The position numbers and the translations under genes are program-made. From DASQZK01 sp963732905 (lineage in GTDB: Bacteria > Bacteroidota > Bacteroidia > Bacteroidales > GCA-2748055), in assembly GCA_963732905.1 (NCBI GenBank), contig CAVTBM010000001.1, forward strand, positions 434,001 to 498,000: DNA of 64,000 nt, written 5' to 3'. The notes beneath the pieces were generated by a model. It did no database searches, had not been told where the DNA came from, and saw nothing but the letters and a program-made list of their open reading frames with translations. This document shows, piece after piece, positions 1 through 7,198 of the stretch (positions within the stretch are counted from its first letter, which is position 1; every line of letters begins with the position of its first letter).

Positions 1-539
1 TGTTCGCCCATCTGTTTTTTGCCGTTAAAAATATTCCAGAGTTCGGGTCTTTGATTTTTCGGATCCCACTGTCCGAACTCGTCCCGGTGAGAGAAGAAGC
101 GTTCCTTAGCCCGGGCTTTTTCTTCGTCCCGGCGTCCACCACCCAGGGCAGCATCAAACTTAAATTCTTCGATGGCATCGAGAAGGGTCACCGTCTGGAG
201 AACGTTGCGGCTGGCATTGACGCCGATTTCTTCTACGGCCTTACCCGAGTTAATCGAATCCTGCACGAAGCGTACGAGACATTTACCACCGGTATCATCC
301 ATCAGCTTATCCCGGAATTCAAGCGTTTCCGGGAAGTTGTGGCCGGTATCGATATGAAGGCAGGGAAAAGGTACTTTTGCAGGAAAGAAGGCTTTCCTGG
401 CCAGGTAATACATCACAATGGAATCTTTCCCGCCGGAAAATAAAAGGGCAGGCCGTTCAAACTGAGCTCCTACTTCCCTGATCACATAAATGGATTCCGA
501 TTCCAGCTCTCTCAGATGGGTCAACGTAAAATTATCCAT
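1..539 (-). CDS. cysD: Sulfate adenylyltransferase subunit 2 (CysD), 3' part beyond the window
   Basis: This is the small, PP-loop subunit of ATP sulfurylase, which with the GTPase CysN makes adenosine phosphosulfate from ATP and sulfate in cytoplasmic sulfate assimilation. Reading the minus strand from the ATG at 539 gives MDNFTLTHLRELESESIY, then the PP-loop SGGKDS at about residues 35-40, then the FPCLHIDTGHNFPETLEFRD stretch and a run ending ELWNIFNGKKQMGE at the window edge. About 179 codons are visible; the family is usually about 300 residues, so roughly 40% is missing off the left edge. It should lie upstream of cysN, outside the window. An overlapping ATG at 544 is in another frame. 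The family call is secure. Confidence 0.95.
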   Translation of the reverse strand, partial: MDNFTLTHLRELESESIYVIREVGAQFERPALLFSGGKDSIVMYYLARKAFFPAKVPFPCLHIDTGHNFPETLEFRDKLMDDTGGKCLVRFVQDSINSGKAVEEIGVNASRNVLQTVTLLDAIEEFKFDAALGGGRRDEEKARAKERFFSHRDEFGQWDPKNQRPELWNIFNGKKQMGE

Positions 540-682
540 ATCATTTTTTCCTTAAGTTCAAGCCTGAAGGGCAGGTTTAAATTAAAGGACAAATATAGTA
601 AAAAAGGTAAAAGGATGAAGGGTGCATGGGGAAATACCGGGGTACGGGGCTTAGGGTTGGAAGGCGGGGGTGGTGGAGGTGC

Positions 683-745
683 TGAAGATAGAAGTTAGGG
701 AGTTAGGAAGTTAGAGGTTAGGAAGTTATGGAGTTATGGAGTGAT
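683..745. repeat. Hepta/octanucleotide array, G-rich on the plus strand
   Basis: Degenerate copies of agttaggg, agttagga and agttatgg follow one another between the cysD start and the small ORF at 758. They are the reverse complement of the ctccctaa arrays at 1490-1528, 1810-1943 and 44813-44867. No coding function is supported. The rest of the 540-757 gap holds only a short G-rich tract (about 660-680) resembling part of the dispersed element at 2030-2601. Confidence 0.7.
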
Positions 746-757
746 GAGGGGACTTCC

Positions 758-880
758 TCATTTTGGATATTCTTCGATATTATCTTCATCTTCTTTTACC
801 TCATCGGGATCTGTGTTCCCTCTTAACCCTTCATCCTCATTCACCTGTCCCGGCATTCTTGAACGGGATCCGTGTTCCAT
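758..880 (-). CDS. Possible 40-residue acidic protein
   Basis: An ATG at 880 opens a 41-codon frame to a TGA at 758-760. It encodes a hydrophilic peptide starting MEHGSRSRMPGQVNEDEG and ending DEDNIEEYPK, strongly acidic in its second half, with no membrane segment or known motif. It lies 78 nt beyond the stop of the Nudix gene on the same strand and could be co-transcribed with it. I do not recognise a family. Against it: the length is short enough to occur by chance, and the surroundings are repeat-rich. For it: the composition is protein-like and free of the low-complexity octamers that begin just after its stop. Confidence 0.35.
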   Translation of the reverse strand: MEHGSRSRMPGQVNEDEGLRGNTDPDEVKEDEDNIEEYPK

Positions 881-958
881 GTTTATGTTTTCTAGGTTCC
901 CTAATGAAACGCGAAACTTTAGTTACATAATACCCTCTCAGGAGGCATGATCCTTAAC

Positions 959-1390
959 CTACAGGATTTCTTCCTGTGCAAGAGCAATGATTTTACGGTG
1001 ATCGAAGGCGAGGCCGGGAAGGTCATCAAGGTCAAACCATTTGAGTTCGGAGGCGTCATCCCCGGCCATGGCAGCTGCGGGCTTTTCTGACAGGAGGGCA
1101 TAAAAGGTCAGGGTGATGGTCCGGCCACGGGGGTCACGTCCTATCTCATCGAAGACATGGAACGGAATGAGGTCATTTACGATGATCGATGTTTCCTCCT
1201 GAAGCTCCCGACGGGCTGCGTTTTCGAGAGTTTCGTCAAGGTTCATGAATCCGCCGGGCAGTGCCCACCTGCCTTCGAAGGGTGGAAATTTGCGGCGTAC
1301 CAGGAGAACCGACACCCTCCCGTTTTCGTTGTGAAACAGTAATACATCAGCCGTTAAGGCAGGACGAGGATATTTGTAGGTGAAACTCAT
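959..1390 (-). CDS. Nudix hydrolase, ADP-ribose pyrophosphatase-like
   Basis: A cytoplasmic protein of 143 residues that hydrolyses a nucleoside diphosphate linked to another moiety; the substrate cannot be told from sequence. The Nudix box is clear: GG at about residues 46-47, then E six residues further on, then RELQEETS, where the metal-binding glutamates lie; the usual Gly near the end of the box is Ser. The lead-in (FEGRWALPGGF) is typical of the small single-domain members that act on ADP-ribose or similar sugar nucleotides. It stands alone, with repeats upstream and the possible small ORF at 758-880 downstream. Family membership is secure; the substrate is inference. Confidence 0.9.
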   Translation of the reverse strand: MSFTYKYPRPALTADVLLFHNENGRVSVLLVRRKFPPFEGRWALPGGFMNLDETLENAARRELQEETSIIVNDLIPFHVFDEIGRDPRGRTITLTFYALLSEKPAAAMAGDDASELKWFDLDDLPGLAFDHRKIIALAQEEIL

Positions 1391-1489
1391 GAGTATCAGG
1401 TTTCATGGATGTGGTTATGTTTCTCATCGATACCACCGGCCCTGTTATAACGTCGCAGGACACCAGGTATTGTTTTCGCCGCCCACACC

Positions 1490-1528
1490 CCTTAATCCCT
1501 AACTCCCTAACTCCCTAACTCCCTAACT
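1490..1528. repeat. ctccctaa octamer array
   Basis: Four to five near-perfect copies of the octamer ctccctaa read on the plus strand. They begin about 100 nt upstream of the Nudix start and belong to the same family as the arrays at 1810-1943 and 44813-44867. No gene is seen from 1391 to 2682; the stretch holds this array, one hairpin module, a second long array and the dispersed element. Confidence 0.8.
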
Positions 1529-1682
1529 TTTGACTTTCTTCCCACTCTTTCTCTTGCTCTTTTTTCCAAAACCTTCCTTCCCACGCTCACCCATTAGTCC
1601 CCTAAAGCGGAAACCCAGCCCACGGTAGCATTTACTATGTCCTTCGCCCGTCTGCGGATTCAACCTTTATTTTCACCAAAGA

Positions 1683-1794
1683 TTCACCACAGATTACACA
1701 GATTGTCACAGATTATCAAAGATTGGGTATCCGGTTTTTTCACAGACGTGAAGCATCACGTCTCAACGATTTGGTTCATTCAATATTCAGATCT
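1683..1794 (+). repeat. Hairpin module, copy 1
   Basis: The first 94 nt (1683-1776) are identical to 5093-5186. The next 18 nt (cattcaatattcagatct) match the right flank of copy 3 at 5301-5318. The module carries a perfect 8-bp stem, AGACGTGA (1744-1751) and TCACGTCT (1756-1763), with loop AGCA. The left part is made of near-repeats of cacagatta. Such identity at non-coding sites suggests a recently copied or gene-converted unit. Confidence 0.85.
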
Positions 1795-1809
1795 CCCGTC
1801 TGACAAGTC

Positions 1810-1943
1810 ACTCAATCCCTAAATCTCTCAATCCCTAAATCTCTCAATCTCTCAATCCCTCAATCCCTCAATCCCTCAATCCCTCAACCCTCCCTAACTC
1901 CCTAACTCCCTAATTCCCTAACTCCCTAACTCCCTAACTCCCT
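1810..1943. repeat. ccctcaat and ctccctaa octamer arrays
   Basis: About nine copies of ctcaatccct/aaatctct-type octamers are followed directly by about seven copies of ctccctaa with single-base variants. The array lies between the hairpin module (1683-1794) and the dispersed element (2030-2601). The same pair of octamer types recurs at 5331-5405. Confidence 0.85.
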
Positions 1944-2029
1944 TCTTAACATAGACATGCTTCGTGTGTCTTCAAGGTGTGTCTCTACGAAAAGTTCCTC
2001 GCCGCCCTACGCCGGGGACAAGGTAAAAT

Positions 2030-2601
2030 CGGGGCACAGCAAAGGGCTTCATCATTCTAAGGAGTCTTTTCTTGAAAAGGGATCCCACCCCCGCCTTCCA
2101 AACCCGCCGCCCTTAATGACTTTCACCCCCCAAATCTCAGCGTCCCCATTTCAACTTTTTGACGAAAAGTTATCAACTCACCCAAAAGGATGACATCCGT
2201 TTTGATGAATGTCAGCTGAAATCATCATTTTTTTTTCTCACTGCAAAAATATTTCAGTCCTTTTTTGTATAAGCCTATCTCGACCTTCTAACCAGGGATG
2301 TGATTTTTCCTGAGATGATTGCCGGGACAGTCGGAAATAATGATTAAAAGTGGTAGGATAAAGGGTAAAAGCCGGCCATTTCAACCACAAAAAACGCTGG
2401 CTACCATTATTGAACCCCTCAGGGGTACCTGTGATCGATAACCGTTCTGAATGCAGGCGAAACTGTTCCGGTAAAAAATCGGAAACTATAATTGAACTCT
2501 TCCAGGGTTCCCGGGATCAATGTCCATTCACAATACTGGCAAAAACCGCGGCTTGGCATGGGTTACCGGTCACGGGTTCATCGACCCAATCCCCGGGATC
2601 A
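2030..2601 (-). repeat. Dispersed element, left copy (inverted relative to 44092-44583)
   Basis: Read on the minus strand this stretch matches 44092-44583 read on the plus strand, with small indels. Best-matching blocks, by eye: around 2185-2290 (ctggttagaaggtcga, then acaaaaaaggactgaaatat, then tgatgatttcagctg) and around 2030-2180 (gagttgataacttttcgtca, then tttggaaggcggggg, then cttttcaagaaaagact). Inside it is a perfect stem AACTTTT/AAAAGTT with a five-base loop. A TATTTTTG box on the minus strand within the conserved block resembles a -7 promoter but is TATTCTTG in the other copy. No open frame is shared between the copies, so it is treated as non-coding. Confidence 0.75.
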
Positions 2602-2682
2602 GGATTTTTCCTCTTCCCTTCCCCAATCTCCTCCCTCTTTCTCACCTCTTCTCCTCTTCTTCACATCTTCCCCTCTTCCCTC

Positions 2683-2814
2683 TCACCACGGCCTGTCCTC
2701 AAAATCTTCGTCTTTCTTTTCCCTGACACGCCTGATAATGACGATTACCAAAGCCACCAGCACCACAAGAAAGATGATGACGGAGACGATGGTTGCAATC
2801 CTGTCGCAGCTCAT
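2683..2814 (-). CDS. Small single-pass membrane protein (43 residues)
   Basis: An ATG at 2814 lies four nucleotides after the YbjQ gene's stop codon and opens 43 codons to a TGA at 2683-2685. The peptide begins MSCDRIATIV, continues with an uninterrupted hydrophobic stretch of Ile, Val, Leu and Phe at about residues 8-27, and ends in a charged tail (RRVREKKDEDFEDRPW). This is a one-helix inner-membrane protein with a positive-then-acidic cytoplasmic tail. The tight spacing indicates one operon with the YbjQ gene. I do not recognise a named family. Confidence 0.65.
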   Translation of the reverse strand: MSCDRIATIVSVIIFLVVLVALVIVIIRRVREKKDEDFEDRPW

Positions 2815-2818
2815 GACT

Positions 2819-3136
2819 TCAGGGTTTTAGTTTCACGGCCGTGCCATAAGCCAGGATCTCGGAACTGGCCTGCATAACCATGGAGGTGGAAAAGCGGACA
2901 TTTACCACGGCATCGGCGCCGAGCCTTTCAGCATCTTTGATCATCCGGGACAAAGCTTCCTCGCGTGAATCGGTCATCAGCTTGGTGTATTCCTTGATCT
3001 CGCCGCCAACCACATTCTTCAGAAACGCAAGGAAATCCCTGCCAATGTTCCTTGCCCTGATGGTGTTTCCCCGGACAATGCCAAGGGCTTCAGTAATTTC
3101 CCTTCCGGGAATTTCGGGAGTGTTTACGGTAATCAT
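2819..3136 (-). CDS. YbjQ family (UPF0145, heavy-metal-binding domain) protein
   Basis: A 105-residue cytoplasmic protein of the YbjQ family (PF01906 type), small proteins that form pentamers. Its role is not firmly known, although the domain is often labelled heavy-metal binding. Family hallmarks are GIVRGNTIRARNIGRD at about residues 19-34, a long helix with REEALSRMI, and the strand LGADAVVNVRF followed by YGTAVKL at the C terminus. The length is normal for the family. It is followed four nucleotides later by the 43-residue membrane protein and sits 35 nt after the NlpC/P60 gene on the same strand. Confidence 0.9.
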   Translation of the reverse strand: MITVNTPEIPGREITEALGIVRGNTIRARNIGRDFLAFLKNVVGGEIKEYTKLMTDSREEALSRMIKDAERLGADAVVNVRFSTSMVMQASSEILAYGTAVKLKP

Positions 3137-3171
3137 TTCAATGGGTTTTAAAGTGAATGATATGAAATGGT

Positions 3172-3963
3172 TCAGTCGATGACATTTTTCAGTACCCTGA
3201 GTTTATGGGTATATTTTGAATCTTCCCCTGAGTAAATTCCCTGGTGATCGATTTTGTCAATCCTCACCCGGCCCGATGCATGGATGATCTTATGATTACC
3301 CATGATGATGCCGGTATGCACGATCACGCCATCCTCATTATCAAAAAAGGCGAGATCGCCGGGCCTTGCCTCCGAAATAAAGCTTAGTGTTTTTCCTGTA
3401 AGCGCCTGTTGGGAAGCATCCCTGGGAAGAGAGATACCGGCCTGTCTGAACAGGTTCTGAACCAGCCCGGAGCAATCGGTGCCTACGTCGGACCTGCCAC
3501 CCCAGAGATAGGGGACCGAGATAAAATGTTCACTGAAGCTCATCAGGAGGGACCTTTTTTCCGTTGCCGATCCCTGTGTAAGGTCAGGAGGAATGGTATA
3601 CATGTCAAGATCAGGCAGGAGCACACCGTTTTCTGGTCTGAAAGTACTGCCGGCACCGGCTTTAATTGGGGGATAGCCCGGGGAAGATGACGTCATGCTT
3701 ACATTTTTGTGAAGGATTAAGGGCTGCAGTCCGGTATAATGAAAATAAGTCTCCTCCTCCATGTACCGTATCGTCCTGGTATCGATCCATCCTTCATATC
3801 CGTCTATATCCGTTTTTATGAGGGCAAATTTTCCCTGCTTACTTTCATTGGTAATACGAAAGGTTTCTCCAAACAGGATCTGGCTGACCATCTCCGATCT
3901 TTCCGAATCCTCCCGGCGCATCGGGATAAAATACTGAAGACAAATTCCGAAGGCTGTTTTCAT
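3172..3963 (-). CDS. NlpC/P60 family cell-wall endopeptidase
   Basis: A 263-residue hydrolase of the NlpC/P60 cysteine peptidase family, which cleaves peptides of peptidoglycan stems, typically D-Glu-diaminopimelate links. The N-terminal third looks like an SH3b-type module (GKFALIKTDIDGYEGWID). The C-terminal half holds the catalytic Cys in VGTDCSGLVQ, the catalytic His in HTGIIMG, and the HASG motif. The ATG at 3963 is chosen because earlier in-frame starts, up to 4026, would overlap the AraC gene and add a tail unlike the family. No signal peptide is convincing, so export or substrate access is uncertain. The layout resembles YkfC-type enzymes that recycle wall peptides in the cytoplasm (inference). 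Confidence 0.85.
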   Translation of the reverse strand: MKTAFGICLQYFIPMRREDSERSEMVSQILFGETFRITNESKQGKFALIKTDIDGYEGWIDTRTIRYMEEETYFHYTGLQPLILHKNVSMTSSSPGYPPIKAGAGSTFRPENGVLLPDLDMYTIPPDLTQGSATEKRSLLMSFSEHFISVPYLWGGRSDVGTDCSGLVQNLFRQAGISLPRDASQQALTGKTLSFISEARPGDLAFFDNEDGVIVHTGIIMGNHKIIHASGRVRIDKIDHQGIYSGEDSKYTHKLRVLKNVID

Positions 3964-3991
3964 GTGCGACAGGTTATGTTCCTTATGCCTT

Positions 3992-4915
3992 TCATAGTAC
4001 ATACTTATCCTGAAGTTGGTTGTCAAGTCCGGGATTCAGCTCACTTTCAAAAAACATTCTTTTATATTTCAGGGGCGTTACATGGTGAATGGTCTGGAAC
4101 TGCCTGTAAAAATACGACAAGTATTTAAATCCCGACATATAGCAGGCCTGATTTACATTCACATTCTTATCCATAAGCAGCTTGCAGGCATGCCCTATCC
4201 TGACTTCATTCAGGAACTGGGTAAAAGTTTTAAGAGTCCGGCTTTTAAAGTATTTGCAAAAAGCAGAAGGGGAGAGGCTGGCGATCTTTGCAATTTCTTC
4301 CAGTTCGATCTTCTGCTGAAAGTTAGTCATAACATATTTGAAAACCTTATCAAGGCGCTCATAGTCATTGGATTTGATCACTTTTGAATAAGAAGTGCTG
4401 GAGACATATTCAAAATCCTTTGTGCCGGCCATGATGTTCAGAATCCGGATCAGCAGCATCAGCCGGTTGAAATCGCTTGTTGTCTTAGAAATTTCGTAAA
4501 TCAGCCCGGTAAGTGTTGCTTTGGCTTCATTCCGGAACAGCATGCCCCGCTTGGAACGGTTAAGTAAAAGGTCTTTTATCAGTATATTCCCGGGTAGATT
4601 CAGAAAAGGCTCGCCAAGAAAATCTTCCTCAAATTTGATCACGATGGACCGGGCAACCAGTCCGGAATCCGGTTCGAAATAGTCTTTATGGTTTTGCCAG
4701 ACGTGAGGGACACCCGATCCGATAATGGCGACGGTATTTCCTGAAAAGAAGGCTGATCCGTCACCAATAAATCCGATGCCGCTGGTATCGATGATCAGAA
4801 TGATCTCTGTCTTTTCATGAAAATGCCATTTAGACTTGAAAAAGGGTAGAGAAACCGTTTCGGTGCTGAATGAATATTCCTGCGGTACGGCTACTTTTTC
4901 AATGATGGGTTTCAT
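3992..4915 (-). CDS. AraC family transcriptional regulator
   Basis: A 307-residue DNA-binding regulator. The N-terminal half resembles a cupin-type sensor (KWHFHEKTEIILIID, then HVWQNHKDYF). The last hundred or so residues form the AraC double helix-turn-helix: IELEEIAKIASLSPSAFCKY, the linker KTFTQFLNEVRIGHACKLL, then VNQACYMSGFKYLSYFYRQF. I take the ATG at 4915 (MKPIIEKVAVPQEY); another in-frame ATG at 4942 adds nine residues. Members of this shape often respond to sugars. The sugar locus begins about 500 nt upstream, which makes it a candidate regulator, but a repeat island lies between them and no operator was identified. Confidence 0.9.
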   Translation of the reverse strand: MKPIIEKVAVPQEYSFSTETVSLPFFKSKWHFHEKTEIILIIDTSGIGFIGDGSAFFSGNTVAIIGSGVPHVWQNHKDYFEPDSGLVARSIVIKFEEDFLGEPFLNLPGNILIKDLLLNRSKRGMLFRNEAKATLTGLIYEISKTTSDFNRLMLLIRILNIMAGTKDFEYVSSTSYSKVIKSNDYERLDKVFKYVMTNFQQKIELEEIAKIASLSPSAFCKYFKSRTLKTFTQFLNEVRIGHACKLLMDKNVNVNQACYMSGFKYLSYFYRQFQTIHHVTPLKYKRMFFESELNPGLDNQLQDKYVL

Positions 4916-5092
4916 TCCGCCTTGCATTAGGTGTTCATGCAAAAATAGTGGAATAATCTTAATAGCCGGCTAAATTTTTCCGGATAACAAGTACGGATCG
5001 GGATATCCCTTGTTTATTGGTCATTTACAAACAGGTTCATGGAGTTTCCTCTTGCCGTTTCCCTTCCCTCATTACCGAATTCAGACTTCAGT

Positions 5093-5318
5093 TTCACCAC
5101 AGATTACACAGATTGTCACAGATTATCAAAGATTGGGTATCCGGTTTTTTCACAGACGTGAAGCATCACGTCTCAACGATTTGGTTTTTCGTTCAATTCA
5201 CCACAGATTACACGGATTATCACAGATTATAATAGATTATGATAGATTGGATATCTGGTATTTTCACAGACGTGAAGCATCACGTCTCAACGATTTGGTT
5301 CATTCAATATTCAGATCT
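5093..5318 (+). repeat. Hairpin module, copies 2 and 3 in tandem
   Basis: Copy 2 (5093-5186) is identical over 94 nt to 1683-1776. Copy 3 (5197-5318) has a diverged, slightly longer left part (cacagattataatagattat) but an identical hairpin segment and the same right flank as copy 1. The stems are AGACGTGA 5154-5161 with TCACGTCT 5166-5173, and 5268-5275 with 5280-5287. The whole 4916-5439 gap between the AraC gene start and the aldolase stop holds these modules and the arrays that follow; no gene is seen in it. Confidence 0.85.
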
Positions 5319-5330
5319 ACCGTCTGAGAA

Positions 5331-5436
5331 GTCCCTCAATCCCTCAATCCCTAAATCCCTCAATCCCTCAATCCCTCAATCCCTCAATCCCTAACTCTCT
5401 AACTTTCGCCTTTCGCCTTTCGCCTTTCGCCTTTCA
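5331..5436. repeat. Octamer (ccctcaat) and heptamer (tttcgcc) arrays
   Basis: About eight copies of ccctcaat-type octamers run into two ctaactct units and then four copies of the heptamer tttcgcc. They end just after the stop codon of the class II aldolase gene. Read with that gene's transcript the order is gaaaggc units, then gttaggga units, then ttgaggga units, then the hairpin modules. The same order of heptamers then octamers follows the stop of the POT transporter gene at 44948. Confidence 0.85.
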
Positions 5437-5439
5437 TTC

Positions 5440-6171
5440 TTAACTCTCCTCCGGGAAATAAATATCCACCAGGCTCTTGTTGTTTCCTTTCGGTCCGCCG
5501 GGTAAGGGAAGGTTTCTGGTTTTCATCACGTTATCCAGGTTTTTCACGTCTTCTTTGGTGAGGATGTTAATCTTTCCCAGGATCTTTGCAGTCATGATGG
5601 AGATGGCTGTTGCCTCGACCATTTCGAGCAGTTCGGTTCCCCGCCAGACGCCTTCGTATGAGCCCAGAACGATGCCGTGGTTTCTCATCAGCACTGCATT
5701 GGTTTTAAAGATCACCGATTCAAAGGCGTCTGCCAGCTCCTGGGTGAGAGGTTCATAGTAGGGTATGGACAAAACCGGTCCGACTTCGGTAACCGGTTCC
5801 GGAAGCAGGGGTTTTGAGAGGGTATCGTCATGTGCGATAGCCAGTCCGGTGATGTAAGGCGGATGGGCATGAACCAGAGCGTTCAGGTCGGGGCGTTTTG
5901 ACAGGATGTCAATATGGAAGGCCGTTTCCCCCGTAGGCTTTCTGCCAGGTGCTGCATAAAGCACATTGCCGGAGAGGTCAATGATACAAACATCATCGAA
6001 TTTAATATTGGCTTTAGGTACTTTGGTCGGCGTGATCAGCATTACATTCTCATCGACCCTGAACGACAGATTCCCCCCATGCGAAGTCACATAACCCATT
6101 TTCGCAATTTTGTTTGAGGCATCTGCCAGTTCCTGAATCTCTTTCTGAAAGGTTTTCTGAATATTTTCCAT
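5440..6171 (-). CDS. Class II aldolase/adducin family protein, sugar-phosphate aldolase-like
   Basis: A 243-residue cytoplasmic zinc aldolase or epimerase of the L-fuculose-phosphate aldolase / L-ribulose-5-phosphate 4-epimerase family. Visible hallmarks are the glycine-rich SHGGNLSFRV, the catalytic-type Glu in PTGETAFHID, the two zinc histidines in ALVHAHPPYI, and the third His in LMRNHGIVLGS. The ATG at 6171 is chosen because the longer frame up to 6513 runs through the end of the next gene in another frame. It lies 49 nt downstream of the TIM-barrel isomerase gene on the same strand, so the two probably form an operon for a rare-sugar pathway. The substrate is not determined. Confidence 0.85.
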   Translation of the reverse strand: MENIQKTFQKEIQELADASNKIAKMGYVTSHGGNLSFRVDENVMLITPTKVPKANIKFDDVCIIDLSGNVLYAAPGRKPTGETAFHIDILSKRPDLNALVHAHPPYITGLAIAHDDTLSKPLLPEPVTEVGPVLSIPYYEPLTQELADAFESVIFKTNAVLMRNHGIVLGSYEGVWRGTELLEMVEATAISIMTAKILGKINILTKEDVKNLDNVMKTRNLPLPGGPKGNNKSLVDIYFPEES

Positions 6172-6220
6172 TTGAATAGTTACGATTAACAAGTTTATAT
6201 AACAATGACGAACGGGCAGT

Positions 6221-7198
6221 TTACCGGCCCAGTATAAGTTTCCTTGCCAGCCGGTTGGCTGCAATGGCGTCTTTCTTTTTAATGACAGCCTCGATTTCTG
6301 CTGGATCGGCTGAATCAATGATACTTTCAAGAGCATCGAACCAGAGAACACTTTCATTGATCGCTTCCTGCCCGTCTTCCCGGTAGGGAAACTGATCCAT
6401 GGTGAACCAGCCGTTATAGCCGGTTTTCCTGATCCAGTAAATGAACTCCAGGTACTCAAGGGTTCTAACTGATCCGACAATAAGATCGTCGTCAGCCGAA
6501 CTGAAATTATCATTCATGTGCATATGCATGAGATTGCCGCCCCATTTCTTGATCAGGGCAACGACTTCGGCAGCATTTTCAAAAGAAAAAAAGGCATGAC
6601 CAATGTCAAAAGCAGTTCCGCAGTTGGGTTCACCGATTTCTTTAACGGTCAGTATGGTGTTTCCCACGGTATTTATATAGTTGTGGGTACGTGGTTCTCG
6701 GATCTTGTATTCGAGCGCAATCCCGATCCCGGGTTTGTACCGGCAGGCTTCCCTCACACCATCGGCAAACCATGTCCTTTCCTGAATATAATCGGCCTGG
6801 AAATGATAGTCGTAACCATCCTGGCCAGGCCAGATGGTGATGAACTCAGCGCCGAGCTCTTCTGCCAGGTTCATGATCTTCTTTGTTTCATTAACGGCCT
6901 GCTTCCTGATTTCCGGATCGACCGATGAGAATGAGCCCTGTTTCCACCGGGGCTGGGCGAAAAGGTCCACTACACACGAAACTACCTTTAGACCCGTACG
7001 TTTCAGGCTCTGTTTCACAGCGCCGATATTGTCCCAGATTTCAGGATGAATAGCCAGATCCACGCCTTTCATCTTGTCGATCGAAGCCACCCTGTCAAAA
7101 AGTTCTTCAATCGTGAAGGTTTTGTCTGAATATTTCGGACAGTGCCGGTCAAAACTGGTCCCGACATTTCCCAGAAAAACGGAGTACTTTCTTTCCAC
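6221..7198 (-). CDS. Xylose isomerase-like TIM-barrel sugar isomerase
   Basis: A 325-residue (beta/alpha)8 enzyme of the AP-endonuclease-2 / xylose-isomerase-like superfamily (PF01261 type), probably an aldose-ketose isomerase. Likely metal ligands are E163 (IALEYKIRE), D198 (TAFDIGHAF), a His in MHMHMND at 225-227, and D268 (FTMDQF), where many relatives have Glu. The start codon is GTG at 7198, immediately before ERKYSVFLGNVGTSFDRHC. It is first in a two-gene minus-strand unit with the class II aldolase and is divergent from the symporter gene. An isomerase followed by a class II aldolase suggests conversion and cleavage of a deoxy- or rare sugar; the exact sugar is open. Confidence 0.82.
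   Translation of the reverse strand: MERKYSVFLGNVGTSFDRHCPKYSDKTFTIEELFDRVASIDKMKGVDLAIHPEIWDNIGAVKQSLKRTGLKVVSCVVDLFAQPRWKQGSFSSVDPEIRKQAVNETKKIMNLAEELGAEFITIWPGQDGYDYHFQADYIQERTWFADGVREACRYKPGIGIALEYKIREPRTHNYINTVGNTILTVKEIGEPNCGTAFDIGHAFFSFENAAEVVALIKKWGGNLMHMHMNDNFSSADDDLIVGSVRTLEYLEFIYWIRKTGYNGWFTMDQFPYREDGQEAINESVLWFDALESIIDSADPAEIEAVIKKKDAIAANRLARKLILGR

Noticed and set aside
1490..1943. Octamer arrays as a CRISPR array
   Set aside because: The units are 7-8 nt, directly adjacent and nearly identical, without 20-40 nt unique spacers, and no cas gene is present.
2410..2877. Plus-strand 155-codon open frame
   Set aside because: It crosses the dispersed element and pyrimidine-rich tract and runs antisense over the small membrane protein and the end of the YbjQ gene; the product is Ser/Pro/Phe-rich and resembles no protein.
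5010..5327. Plus-strand 105-codon frame over hairpin modules
   Set aside because: Its apparent internal repeats are simply the hairpin modules translated; the same block at 1.7 kb is open in a different length and context.
5440..6513. 357-codon extension of the class II aldolase
   Set aside because: The first 114 codons overlap the 3' end of the isomerase gene in another frame and lack aldolase similarity; the ATG at 6171 starts the conserved domain.
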